Shown piece by piece: positions 1 through 6,310 of a stretch of DNA of 21,962 nt (position 1 is the first letter of the stretch; every line of letters starts with the position of its first letter). The DNA lies in NCBI GenBank assembly GCA_040235415.1, contig JBECKR010000255.1, positions 1 through 21,962 on the forward strand, given 5' to 3'. Origin of the DNA: JBECKR01 sp040235415. Its GTDB lineage: Bacteria; Acidobacteriota; Polarisedimenticolia; Polarisedimenticolales; Polarisedimenticolaceae. The notes under the pieces were generated by a model. It was not told the origin of the DNA. It was given only the letters and a program-made list of their open reading frames with translations, and did no database searches. The translations under genes and the position numbers were made by a program.

Positions 1-326
1 TCCGTATGCTGCTCGCGGCCGGCGCCGATGCCGAAGCGCGGACCTCCTCGGGCGGGACGCCGCTGCAGTGGTGCGCGTCCTACGGCCGGGCCGACGCGGT
101 CGCGGCGCTGCTCGACGCGGGCGCGGAGATCGACGCGCGGGAGGACGGGGGACGGACCGCGCTGATGGCCGCCGCGCGTCTCGGGCGCGCCGGCGTCGTC
201 CGCCTCCTGCTCGAGCGCGGAGCCGACCGCGACGTTCGGGACGCGGACGGAAGAACCGCTCTCGATCTCGCGGAAGACGATGGAAGTGCGGGGGTCGCGG
301 CCCTGCTCCGCCCGGCCGGGGACTGA
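1..326 (+). CDS. Ankyrin-repeat protein, 3' part (5' end outside window)
   Basis: The reading frame is open from base 3 and an Arg codon precedes the first visible Met, so the gene very probably begins upstream of the window. About 107 residues are visible. They hold roughly three ankyrin repeats with the usual signatures: LLAAGADAEART, GGTPLQWCASYGRADAVAALLDAGAEIDARE, and GRTALMAAARLGRAGVVRLLLERGADRDVRD, then a final capping repeat starting GRTALDLAEDDG. Ankyrin repeats are protein-protein interaction modules and give no enzymatic function. No signal peptide can be judged because the N-terminus is missing. The stop TGA lies inside a short GC hairpin. Assignment to the ankyrin fold is secure; the partner and role are unknown. 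Confidence 0.9.
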   Translation, partial: RMLLAAGADAEARTSSGGTPLQWCASYGRADAVAALLDAGAEIDAREDGGRTALMAAARLGRAGVVRLLLERGADRDVRDADGRTALDLAEDDGSAGVAALLRPAGD

Positions 327-338
327 AGGGCCCCCTTC
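325..338 (+). terminator. Short hairpin at the end of the ankyrin gene
   Basis: GAAGGG-CC-CCCTTC is a perfect inverted repeat overlapping the stop codon. It would fold as a 5-bp stem with a 4-nt loop. There is no T-tract after it, so it is only a weak terminator candidate. Confidence 0.25.
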
Positions 339-351
339 GCACACTCCGCGG

Positions 352-366
352 TGCTAGCATCGCGGC
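352..366 (+). promoter_or_regulatory. Extended -10 element directly before cysE
   Basis: TGC-TAGCAT (352-360) matches an extended -10 (TGn-TAnnnT) and is followed by only 6 nt before the ATG at 367. Transcription would start at or next to the A of the start codon. No Shine-Dalgarno is visible, which fits a leaderless mRNA. No good -35 is seen. Confidence 0.45.
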
Positions 367-1347
367 ATGGCCGACGACGACGTCCGCCGACCCCGCAAGG
401 ATCGCGAGCCGGAGCACCTCCGCACCGACGTCGACCGCCTGGTGGCTTCGATTCTGGCGGACGACCGCACGCGCCACCTCGACGACACCCGTCCCTCGCG
501 CACCGCGGTCATGTCGATGGTCGAGCCGTTGCTCGGGCTGATGTTCCCGGGGTACTACGGCGTCCGCGACCTCAAGAGCCGCGATCTCCACGCGTACGTC
601 GCGAAGGTCGCGGACGATCTCTACGACGTGCTCTACGAGCAGGTCATGCGCGCGCTGCGGTACTCGCGCGGACCGTGCGCGGATCCCGGCGAGGAGCGCC
701 GCGTCGAGGTCGACTGCGAGCAGCGGACTCGCGAGACCCTCCAAGGGTTCTACTCCGGTCTGCCGCGTCTGCGGCGTCTGCTGAGCCTCGACGTCCAGGC
801 CGCCTACGACGGCGACCCCGCGGCGATGAACACCGACGAGATCCTGCTGTGCTATCCCGGCATCCAGGCGCTCGCGATCCAGCGCTTGGCGCACCTCCTG
901 CACCGTCTCGAGGTTCCGCTCGTACCCCGGATGCTGACCGAGCACGCCCACGCCGCGACCGGGATCGACATCCATCCGGGCGCGCGCATCGGAGCGTCTT
1001 TCTTCATCGACCACGGCACCGGCGTGGTCATCGGCGAGACGACCACGATCGGCGACCAGTGCAAGCTGTACCAGGGCGTGACCCTCGGGGCGAGGAGCTT
1101 TCCGAAGGACGAGCGCGGCGAGCTCGAGCGCGGCACCAAGCGCCACCCGACGCTGGAGGACCATGTCACGGTGTACGCCGGCGCCACCATCCTCGGCGGC
1201 GACACCGTCATCGGCGCGGGCTCCGTGATCGCGGGCGGGGTGTTCATCACCGAGTCGGTGCCGCCCGGCACGGTCGTGCGGGCGCCGCGCATCGAACACT
1301 CCCTGCGTGAGAATCCGGAGCTGCCGCCGCCGAACTACGAGATCTGA
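367..1347 (+). CDS. cysE: Serine O-acetyltransferase (CysE family)
   Basis: Cytoplasmic enzyme that transfers acetyl from acetyl-CoA to L-serine to make O-acetylserine, the first step of cysteine synthesis. The protein is 326 aa, longer than E. coli CysE (about 273). It has a long helical N-terminal part (about 1-195) and a C-terminal left-handed beta-helix of hexapeptide repeats (about 200-315). By alignment with E. coli CysE, D201 (in GIDIHPGA), H216 (in DHGTGVVIGET) and H260 (in KRHPTLED) correspond to D143, H158 and H193, so the active site looks complete. The ATG at 367 follows a candidate -10 by 6 nt and has no Shine-Dalgarno. A cystathionine beta-synthase/cysteine synthase lies two genes downstream, which could use its product. 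Confidence 0.93.
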   Translation: MADDDVRRPRKDREPEHLRTDVDRLVASILADDRTRHLDDTRPSRTAVMSMVEPLLGLMFPGYYGVRDLKSRDLHAYVAKVADDLYDVLYEQVMRALRYSRGPCADPGEERRVEVDCEQRTRETLQGFYSGLPRLRRLLSLDVQAAYDGDPAAMNTDEILLCYPGIQALAIQRLAHLLHRLEVPLVPRMLTEHAHAATGIDIHPGARIGASFFIDHGTGVVIGETTTIGDQCKLYQGVTLGARSFPKDERGELERGTKRHPTLEDHVTVYAGATILGGDTVIGAGSVIAGGVFITESVPPGTVVRAPRIEHSLRENPELPPPNYEI

Positions 1348-1349
1348 CC

Positions 1350-1363
1350 GCCGCGATAGCGGC
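1350..1363 (+). terminator. Short GC hairpin after cysE
   Basis: GCCGC-GATA-GCGGC is a perfect 5-bp stem just after the cysE stop, with no following T-tract. It could slow or end transcription, or be chance in such GC-rich DNA. Confidence 0.2.
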
Positions 1364-1385
1364 CCTCCGCGGTCCGGCGCCGGGG

Positions 1386-1421
1386 TTGACCGCGACGCCC
1401 GCCTCGCGGACACTGCGGGGC
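1386..1421 (+). promoter_or_regulatory. Candidate promoter of the TonB_C gene
   Basis: TTGACC (1386-1391) is a good -35. Seventeen bases later comes GACACT (1409-1414), a weak -10, then 7 nt to the ATG at 1422. No Shine-Dalgarno is visible. If real, the transcript would be leaderless or nearly so. Confidence 0.4.
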
Positions 1422-1892
1422 ATGCGCAAGCCCCTCGCTCTCGCCCTCGGGATCTCCGCGTGGTTCGCGGCCGCGGCGCTCCCTCCGGCCTCCGCGACCG
1501 TCGTGCCGGCGCCGGACGACGAGCCCGCTCGGCGCCTGCTCAAGATCGTCACGGAGCCCGAGACGCCGTGCGAGCACGGCCAGCTCGCGACGGATCGCGG
1601 CTGCATCGCCGAGCCCGAGCGCTGGCGGTATCGCGAGCCGGAGTTCCCGAAGGCGGCGCTGCGGGCCGGCATCGAGCGGGCGCGGGTCGTGGTCCACGGG
1701 ATCGTGGACCGCCACGGACGCGTGACCGAGGCGAAGGTCATCGAGAGCTCGCACCCCGGCTACGGCTTCGAGCGCGCCGCGCTCGAAGCGGTGTGGCGCT
1801 GGCGCTACATGCCGATCCTGATCGACGGCAAGCGCTGGTCGCTCGAACGCACGTTCGAGATCCCGTTCGAGCGTCCGGCCGCGGCCGACTGA
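1422..1892 (+). CDS. Secreted single-domain TonB C-terminal protein
   Basis: A 156-aa protein with a signal peptide (about 1-25, cleavage after the ASA before TVVPAP). A TonB C-terminal domain covers roughly 70-150: YREPEFPKAALRAGIERA, then the strand VVVHGIVDRHGRVTEAKVI, then AALEAVWRWRYMP. In classical TonB this domain contacts the TonB box of outer-membrane receptors, and an N-terminal membrane anchor links it to ExbBD. Here there is no Pro-rich spacer, and the only hydrophobic segment looks like a cleavable signal. It is therefore probably periplasmic rather than a full energy transducer. The mature part has two Cys (in CEHGQLATDRGC) that could form a disulfide. An in-frame TTG at 1386 would put charged residues before the signal peptide, so ATG 1422 is preferred. 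No exbB/exbD is in the window. Confidence 0.82.
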   Translation: MRKPLALALGISAWFAAAALPPASATVVPAPDDEPARRLLKIVTEPETPCEHGQLATDRGCIAEPERWRYREPEFPKAALRAGIERARVVVHGIVDRHGRVTEAKVIESSHPGYGFERAALEAVWRWRYMPILIDGKRWSLERTFEIPFERPAAAD

Positions 1893-1964
1893 TCCGGTCG
1901 CGACCCCTCCGTCACGAACCCCGCTCCCTTCCCGGCCGGGCGTGCCCGGAACGCTCCTGGTGCG

Positions 1965-1996
1965 TATATAGTGATCCATTCGTCTCGGGTAAGGAG
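1965..1996 (+). promoter_or_regulatory. -10-like element and Shine-Dalgarno of the CBS gene
   Basis: An AT-rich TATATAGT (1965-1972) in very GC-rich surroundings is a plausible -10. AAGGAG at 1991-1996 is a strong Shine-Dalgarno, 9 nt before the ATG at 2006, and fixes the start. No convincing -35 is seen. Confidence 0.5.
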
Positions 1997-2005
1997 CGAA
2001 CGGAC

Positions 2006-3388
2006 ATGTGGCACGAGGACATCCTCGGCACGATCGGGAACACCCCGCTCGTCCGGATCAATCGGCTGGCCGAAGGGCTGCCGTGCACGGTGCTCGCGAA
2101 GCTCGAGTTCTTCAATCCTGGCTCCTCCGTCAAGGACCGTATCGGGATCGCGATGCTCGAGTCGGCCGAGCGCGACGGGAAGATCCGTCCCGGTGGGACG
2201 ATCATCGAGAGCACGAGCGGCAACACCGGCGCGGGGCTCGCGATCGCCGCGATCGCGCGCGGCTATCGCTGCATCTTCACGACGACGGACAAGCAGAGCC
2301 AGGAGAAGATCTCCATGCTGCGCGCGCTCGGGGCGGAAGTCGTGGTCTGCCCCACCGCCGTCGAGCCGGAGGACCCGCGGTCGTACTACCAGACGGCGCG
2401 CCGCCTGGCCCTCGAGACGCCGAACTCGTTCTACGTCAACCAATACGACAACCCGGCGAACGCGGAGGCGCACTACCGCACGACCGGCCCCGAGTTGTGG
2501 ATCCAGACGGACGGACGCATCACGCACTACTTCTCCGGCGCCGGGACCGGCGGCACCATTTCGGGCACGGCGAGGTACCTCAAGGAGAAGAACCCCGCCG
2601 TCAAGGTCGTCGGCGTCGATCCGTACGGCTCGGTGTACTTCAAGTACTGGCACACCCGGGAGTTCGATCACGCGGAGATCTTCCCGTACATCACCGAGGG
2701 TGTCGGCGAGGACATCCTGGCCGGCAACATGGACTTCGACGCCGTGGACGACTACGTCCGGGTCACCGATCGCGACTCGATGGTGATGACGCGTCGGCTG
2801 TGCCGCGAGGAGGGGATGTTCGTCGGGGGATCGTGCGGGATGGCGATGGCCGGTGCGCTGCAGTGGCTGCAGGCGCATCGGGACGAGCTCGGCGAGTCCG
2901 ACGTCGCGGTCGTGCTCTTGCCCGACGGCGGCTTCCGGTACCTCAGCAAGATCTACGACGACAACTGGATGCGGGGGCACGGGTTCCTCGAGGTGGCGCG
3001 CGACCTCACCGCCTCGGACGTGCTCCGGCAGCGCCCCGAAGGCCGCGCGCTCGTGACCGTCGCCGCCGGCGCGACCGTGGCGGACGCGATCGCCACCCTC
3101 GCGAAGCACGGGATCTCCCAGGCGCCGGTCGAGGACGACGGCCGGCTCGTCGGGAGCGTCGCCGAGGCCGCCATCCTGAGCCACCTGATGCGCGACCCCG
3201 GGGTGCGCTCCCGCGCGGTACGGGAGATCATGGGCAAGCCGTTCCCGGTGATGGACGCGCGGAGCCCGATCAAGGACCTCGCCGCGAAGCTCCGAGGCGA
3301 ATGCACCGCGGTGCTGGTCCGCGCGCCCGACGGGAGCGAGGCGATCGTCTCGAAGACCGACGTCATCCGGGCGTTGTCCGGAGCGTGA
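2006..3388 (+). CDS. Cystathionine beta-synthase / cysteine synthase with CBS-domain pair
   Basis: A 460-aa PLP enzyme of fold type II. The catalytic domain covers about 1-325 and a CBS-domain pair about 340-458. The PLP-binding lysine is K43 in PGSSVKDR. The substrate loop is TSGNTG (70-75), and the phosphate loop is GAGTGGTISG. The sequence PDGGFRYLSKIYDDNWM is typical of cystathionine beta-synthases (usually PDSGRNYLSK). These enzymes condense serine, or O-acetylserine in some bacteria, with homocysteine or sulfide; sequence alone does not decide the substrate. CBS pairs often bind adenosyl compounds and regulate activity. The frame is open far upstream, but AAGGAG 9 nt before ATG 2006 and homology at once after it define the start. 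The nearby cysE supports a role in cysteine or transsulfuration metabolism. Confidence 0.92.
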   Translation: MWHEDILGTIGNTPLVRINRLAEGLPCTVLAKLEFFNPGSSVKDRIGIAMLESAERDGKIRPGGTIIESTSGNTGAGLAIAAIARGYRCIFTTTDKQSQEKISMLRALGAEVVVCPTAVEPEDPRSYYQTARRLALETPNSFYVNQYDNPANAEAHYRTTGPELWIQTDGRITHYFSGAGTGGTISGTARYLKEKNPAVKVVGVDPYGSVYFKYWHTREFDHAEIFPYITEGVGEDILAGNMDFDAVDDYVRVTDRDSMVMTRRLCREEGMFVGGSCGMAMAGALQWLQAHRDELGESDVAVVLLPDGGFRYLSKIYDDNWMRGHGFLEVARDLTASDVLRQRPEGRALVTVAAGATVADAIATLAKHGISQAPVEDDGRLVGSVAEAAILSHLMRDPGVRSRAVREIMGKPFPVMDARSPIKDLAAKLRGECTAVLVRAPDGSEAIVSKTDVIRALSGA

Positions 3389-3393
3389 CCGCG

Positions 3394-3567
3394 ATGTCGA
3401 ACAAGGGGTACAGCAACAAGGCCAAGAGCGGTGCCAAGGCGGCCGTCGATCGGCGGCGTCAGGCGGTGGCGCGCGCGAGCGCGGCGCGCCGGTCGGGCGC
3501 CGCGCCGGTCGGGCGCCGCGGCGTCAGCGGCGGTAGTAAGGATTCTCGCCGCGGGCGTGGTCGGTGA
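3394..3567 (+). CDS. Small basic ORF, doubtful
   Basis: A 57-aa ORF that begins 5 nt after the CBS-gene stop, with GGAG (3380-3383) 10 nt before its ATG. An in-frame GTG at 3385 overlaps that stop as GTGA. The predicted protein is rich in Arg, Lys, Ala, Ser and Gly (starts MSNKGYSNKAKSG, ends in RRGRGR), with no recognisable domain or signal peptide. Its second half runs over a 16-bp tandem repeat, and its last 44 nt overlap the convergent NifU-like gene. It could be a real small nucleic-acid-binding protein coupled to the CBS gene, or only an open frame in GC-rich DNA. I do not recognise it. Confidence 0.25.
   Translation: MSNKGYSNKAKSGAKAAVDRRRQAVARASAARRSGAAPVGRRGVSGGSKDSRRGRGR
3485..3520. 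repeat. 16-bp tandem repeat forming two identical hairpins
   Basis: The 16-mer CGCGCCGGTCGGGCGC occurs twice back to back (3485-3500, 3501-3516), followed by a CGCG remnant. Each copy contains GCGCC-GGTCG-GGCGC and can fold as a 5-bp stem (3486-3500, 3502-3516). It lies between the CBS gene and the 3' end of the convergent NifU-like gene, so it could act as a two-way terminator or mRNA stabiliser. Confidence 0.75.
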
Positions 3568-3835
3568 CGTCGCACAGCGTCTCGATCTCCGGGACGCGTC
3601 GGCGAAGGAGCGCCTCGACGCCGTGCCTCAGCGTCGCGTCGATCCGACGGCATCCCTGACACCGCCCCGCGAACCGCACGCACGCGACGCCGCCGGCCAG
3701 CCGCTCCAAGCGCACGGACCCGCCGTGCTGCGCCACGATCGGGTCGATCTCCTCCTCGAGCACGCGTCGCACGCGGCGTGCGAGATCGACCTCCGCCGGA
3801 TCGCGGACCTCCGTATCCTGTCCGAGAACGCTCAC
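3524..3835 (-). CDS. NifU C-terminal-domain (Nfu-like) Fe-S protein
   Basis: A 103-aa cytoplasmic protein made almost entirely of a NifU C-terminal domain. A helix (VRRVLEEEIDPIVAQHGGSVRLE) leads to the strand GGVACVRFAGRC and the cluster motif C59-Q-G-C62, then ATLRHGVEALLRRRVPEIE. Nfu proteins hold a [4Fe-4S] cluster on this CxxC, usually as a dimer, and pass it to apo-proteins. The C-terminal tail GENPYY is also familiar from this family. The start is GTG, with GGAGGGG a few nt upstream. It converges on the CBS gene, so any link with cysteine as sulfur donor is contextual only. No other isc/suf/nif gene is visible. Confidence 0.85.
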   Translation of the reverse strand: MSVLGQDTEVRDPAEVDLARRVRRVLEEEIDPIVAQHGGSVRLERLAGGVACVRFAGRCQGCRRIDATLRHGVEALLRRRVPEIETLCDVTDHARGENPYYRR

Positions 3836-3915
3836 GGCCCCCTCCGGTCTCCTTCCGGAAGGTACAACGCCGACGCAGGAACGTCGCGCCGCGCGACGGA
3901 CCCGATTCGTGGGGT

Positions 3916-3954
3916 TTGACCGGCCCGGATCGGCCGGGCTATAAGGGCCGCGCG
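3916..3954 (+). promoter_or_regulatory. Promoter of the AstE/AspA-family gene
   Basis: TTGACC (3916-3921), an 18-nt spacer, then TATAAG (3940-3945). This is the best two-box promoter match in the window. The ATG is only 9 nt after the -10 and no Shine-Dalgarno is visible, so the mRNA is probably leaderless or nearly so. Confidence 0.6.
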
Positions 3955-4953
3955 ATGCACGAAGAGCGCCGCGCAGCCGAGTCGCTGACGATCGGTGGCG
4001 TCCGGATCGAGCCCGGCCGGCGGCGGCGGCTCGAGCTGTTCGCGGCGCAGCTCCCGACCGGGACGACGCTGACGATTCCGGTCGTCGTGGTCCACGGGCG
4101 CCGGCCGGGTCCGCGACTGTGGCTCGACGCGGCGGTCCACGGCGACGAGCTCAACGGCGTCGAGATCATCCGCCGCGTGCTGGCGAGCCTCGATCCCCGC
4201 GTCCTGCGAGGCGCGGTCCTCGCGGTGCCGATCGTCAACGTCCTCGGCTTCGTGCAGCAGTCGCGCTACCTGCCGGATCGCCGCGACCTCAACCGCAGCT
4301 TCCCGGGGTCGCCGCGCGGATCGCTCGCGGCCCGACTCGCGCACCTGTTCATGACCGAGATCGTCGGCCAGGCGACGCACGGCATCGACCTCCACACCGC
4401 GGCACACTTTCGCGAGAACCTGCCCCAGGTACGGGCCGACCTCGACGATCCCGAGACCCGCCGGATCGCGCTCGCGTTCGGGGCCCCGGTCGCGGTGCAC
4501 GCCCGCGGGAGGGACGGGTCGCTGCGCGAGGCGGCGACGCGCCGCGGGATCCCCGTGCTCGTGTACGAGGGAGGTGAGCCGCTCAGGTTCGACGCGCGGG
4601 CGGTCGACAGCGGCGTTCGGGGCGTGCTCGGCGTCCTGGGCGCGCTCGACATGATCGACGCGCCGGCCGAGCCGCCACCGGCGCCGCTCGAGGCGCGGAC
4701 CACGACCTGGGTGCGCGCCCGCGCCGGGGGAATCCTCCGCCTCGAGGTCGAGCCGGGACTCCGGGTGGAAGCCCGCCAGGTCCTGGGAAGGACGGCGGAC
4801 GTTCTCGGCGAGGGCGGCTCGGTGCTGCGGGCTCCCGTCCCGGGGGTGGTCATCGGGGTGAACCGCAGCGCGCTCGTGCACCGCGGCGACGCCGTCGTGC
4901 ACCTCGCGGAGGACCGCCGGGGCCCGGACCGGCTCAGCGACTCCGCGCGCTGA
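3955..4953 (+). CDS. Succinylglutamate desuccinylase/aspartoacylase family zinc hydrolase
   Basis: A 332-aa protein of the AstE/AspA (M14-like) zinc deacylase family. The zinc ligands are visible: H62 and E65 in VHGDELNG, and H147 in GIDLHTA. The conserved DLNRSFPG motif spans 111-118, and the likely general-base glutamate is E205 in VYEGGEP. A C-terminal beta domain (about 245-325) resembles the lipoyl/biotinyl-like end of this subfamily (APVPGVVIGVN, HRGDAVVHLA). Members remove acyl groups from amino acids or related amides; the substrate cannot be told from sequence. No arginine-catabolism genes are nearby. The start ATG 3955 follows a TTGACC/TATAAG promoter. The last 20 bases overlap the end of the convergent FecR-like gene. 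Confidence 0.88.
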   Translation: MHEERRAAESLTIGGVRIEPGRRRRLELFAAQLPTGTTLTIPVVVVHGRRPGPRLWLDAAVHGDELNGVEIIRRVLASLDPRVLRGAVLAVPIVNVLGFVQQSRYLPDRRDLNRSFPGSPRGSLAARLAHLFMTEIVGQATHGIDLHTAAHFRENLPQVRADLDDPETRRIALAFGAPVAVHARGRDGSLREAATRRGIPVLVYEGGEPLRFDARAVDSGVRGVLGVLGALDMIDAPAEPPPAPLEARTTTWVRARAGGILRLEVEPGLRVEARQVLGRTADVLGEGGSVLRAPVPGVVIGVNRSALVHRGDAVVHLAEDRRGPDRLSDSAR

Positions 4954-5530
4954 GCGTCTCGATCGCGATCCCGCCGTCGGCGGGAGGGCCGACACGGACG
5001 ATCCGTCCGGGGCCCGACCGCGCGGTCGATCCGTCGTAGCGCGATTCGACCCGGATCGCACCGCGCTCGACCACGACCGAGGCGTCGCCGTCGCGCACCG
5101 CCACGGTGAAGGTCGCACCCGGGCCGACGACGACGAGATGGGGCGTCACGACGTCGAACGCCGTCGCGCCGGTCGCGAACCGGTACGTCGCGGAGCCGGA
5201 TCCCTGATAGAGCTCGAAGGGAAGCCCGTCGGCCGGCGGCGGCGGAAGCTCGACCCCGGTGTCCGGCCCGACGTCGACGACATGGCCGCCGTCGGAGAGC
5301 GTCACGCGGGCGCGTGGACCGGTCCGGAGCCGGCCGAGGTCCGGAACCGGGTCGCCGGTACGAACGCGGCCCCAGCCGTCGGAATCGTCCCCGTACGGCG
5401 GGAGCAGCGTCACCGGTCCGTCGGAATCCGCCACCAGCCAGCGGTCGACCGGACCGGCGGCCGCCGCAGGGAGCGCGGCGACCGCGAGCAGCAGCGAGGC
5501 CGCCAGGGTCGATCGGGTGCGGAGTGTCAT
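4934..5530 (-). CDS. Secreted FecR-like domain protein
   Basis: A 198-aa protein with a signal peptide (about 1-25; MTLRTRSTLAASLLLAVAALPAAAA). It then has a FecR-type beta-rich region: a strand pattern around VRTGDPVPDLGRLRTGPRARVTLSDGG, then ATAFDVVTPHLVVVGPGATFTV, then DASVVVERGAIRVESR. In classical systems FecR is a membrane anti-sigma sensor. Here there is no cytoplasmic anti-sigma domain and no sigma factor nearby, so it is better read as an exported protein carrying a FecR-like fold, common in Gram-negatives of this type. ATG 5530 is preceded by GAGGTGG 7 nt upstream. It is convergent with the AstE/AspA gene and overlaps it by 20 nt. Function unknown. Confidence 0.75.
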   Translation of the reverse strand: MTLRTRSTLAASLLLAVAALPAAAAGPVDRWLVADSDGPVTLLPPYGDDSDGWGRVRTGDPVPDLGRLRTGPRARVTLSDGGHVVDVGPDTGVELPPPPADGLPFELYQGSGSATYRFATGATAFDVVTPHLVVVGPGATFTVAVRDGDASVVVERGAIRVESRYDGSTARSGPGRIVRVGPPADGGIAIETLSARSR

Positions 5531-5580
5531 CACGGCCACCTCGGGTCGCCACGCCGTCTCGACCCCCGAGGCCGGCGACT

Positions 5581-5632
5581 GGTTACATATGTGTATCATG
5601 CGGTTTGTATATTTATCCGTGCTCCAGAAGTT
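5581..5632. promoter_or_regulatory. AT-rich island in the divergent intergenic region
   Basis: About 50 bases that are far richer in A/T than anything nearby, containing the 8-bp palindrome ACATATGT (5585-5592) and TATATTTAT. They lie 50-100 bases upstream of the minus-strand FecR-like gene, where its promoter and perhaps an operator would be. No clean -35/-10 pair could be fixed. The rest of 5531-5746 shows no gene. Confidence 0.4.
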
Positions 5633-5698
5633 AGGCGCCACGGGTTCCAGCGTCAAGCCCGCCCCCGACGCAGCCCCTTCCGCCGCACCGCCGGCTCT

Positions 5699-5707
5699 TG
5701 CTATCCT
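5699..5707 (+). promoter_or_regulatory. Extended -10 upstream of the SRPBCC-like gene
   Basis: TGC-TATCCT matches the extended -10 form also seen before cysE and the epimerase gene. It would give a leader of about 33 nt, with GAGGA as Shine-Dalgarno 6 nt before ATG 5747. The -35 is poor. Confidence 0.35.
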
Positions 5708-5746
5708 CGCCGCACCCGACGGCACGGGCTGACCGCGAGGACGCGG

Positions 5747-6307
5747 ATGGCGAGGACGACGCGCGACGACGCCGCGATCGACGCCGTGATGCCGCACTTC
5801 GAGCTGCACACGCGCTACGCGGTGAAGGTCCGCGCGCCGGCCGCCTCGGCGTACGAAGCGCTTCGTCGCCTCGACCTCGGCCGCTCGCCGCTCGTACGGC
5901 TCTTGTTCCTGCTGCGCGGCATGCCCCGCGCCTCGCTGACGTTTCCCGGGATGCTGCGGCTCGGCATGGTGGAGCTGGCCGCGATTCCGGACCGCGAGCT
6001 CGTGCTCGGCGCGGTCGGGCGATTCTGGACGCCGCGCGGCGACCTCCGGCCGGTCACTCCCGACGAGTTCCTCACGTTCGACGAGCCCGGTTTCGCGAAG
6101 GTCGCGTGGGGGTTCCACGCCGAGGACCGCGGCCCGGTCCGGACGCTCCTGACCACCGAGACCCGTATCGCCTGCACCGACGCGGACTCCCGCCGCCGTT
6201 TCCGCCGCTACTGGCGCGTGGTCGGCCCGTTCAGCGCCAAGATCCGCAAGGAGGCGCTGCGCCTCGTCAAGAAGGACGCCGAGGCCGCGACCGATCGCGC
6301 GCGATGA
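5747..6307 (+). CDS. SRPBCC-like protein of unknown function
   Basis: A 186-aa soluble protein without signal peptide or membrane segment. The pattern fits a SRPBCC/START-like ligand-binding fold. An opening strand reads HTRYAVKVRAPAASAYEAL. Central strands read MVELAAIPDRELVLGAVGRFW and GFAKVAWGFHAED, then a strand with TLLTTETRIACTD. A long amphipathic C-terminal helix reads RRYWRVVGPFSAKIRKEAL. Such folds bind hydrophobic ligands in a deep pocket, but no ligand can be named here. GAGGA before ATG 5747 supports the start; an alternative ATG lies at 5789. Only 3 nt separate its stop from the end of the convergent UbiD gene. Fold call is moderate; function unknown. Confidence 0.7.
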   Translation: MARTTRDDAAIDAVMPHFELHTRYAVKVRAPAASAYEALRRLDLGRSPLVRLLFLLRGMPRASLTFPGMLRLGMVELAAIPDRELVLGAVGRFWTPRGDLRPVTPDEFLTFDEPGFAKVAWGFHAEDRGPVRTLLTTETRIACTDADSRRRFRRYWRVVGPFSAKIRKEALRLVKKDAEAATDRAR

Positions 6308-6310
6308 GCC

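Noticed and set aside
1307..2005. Upstream extension of the CBS-gene frame
   Set aside because: It would overlap the TonB_C gene, has Arg-rich non-homologous sequence, and the Shine-Dalgarno and enzyme homology begin at 2006.
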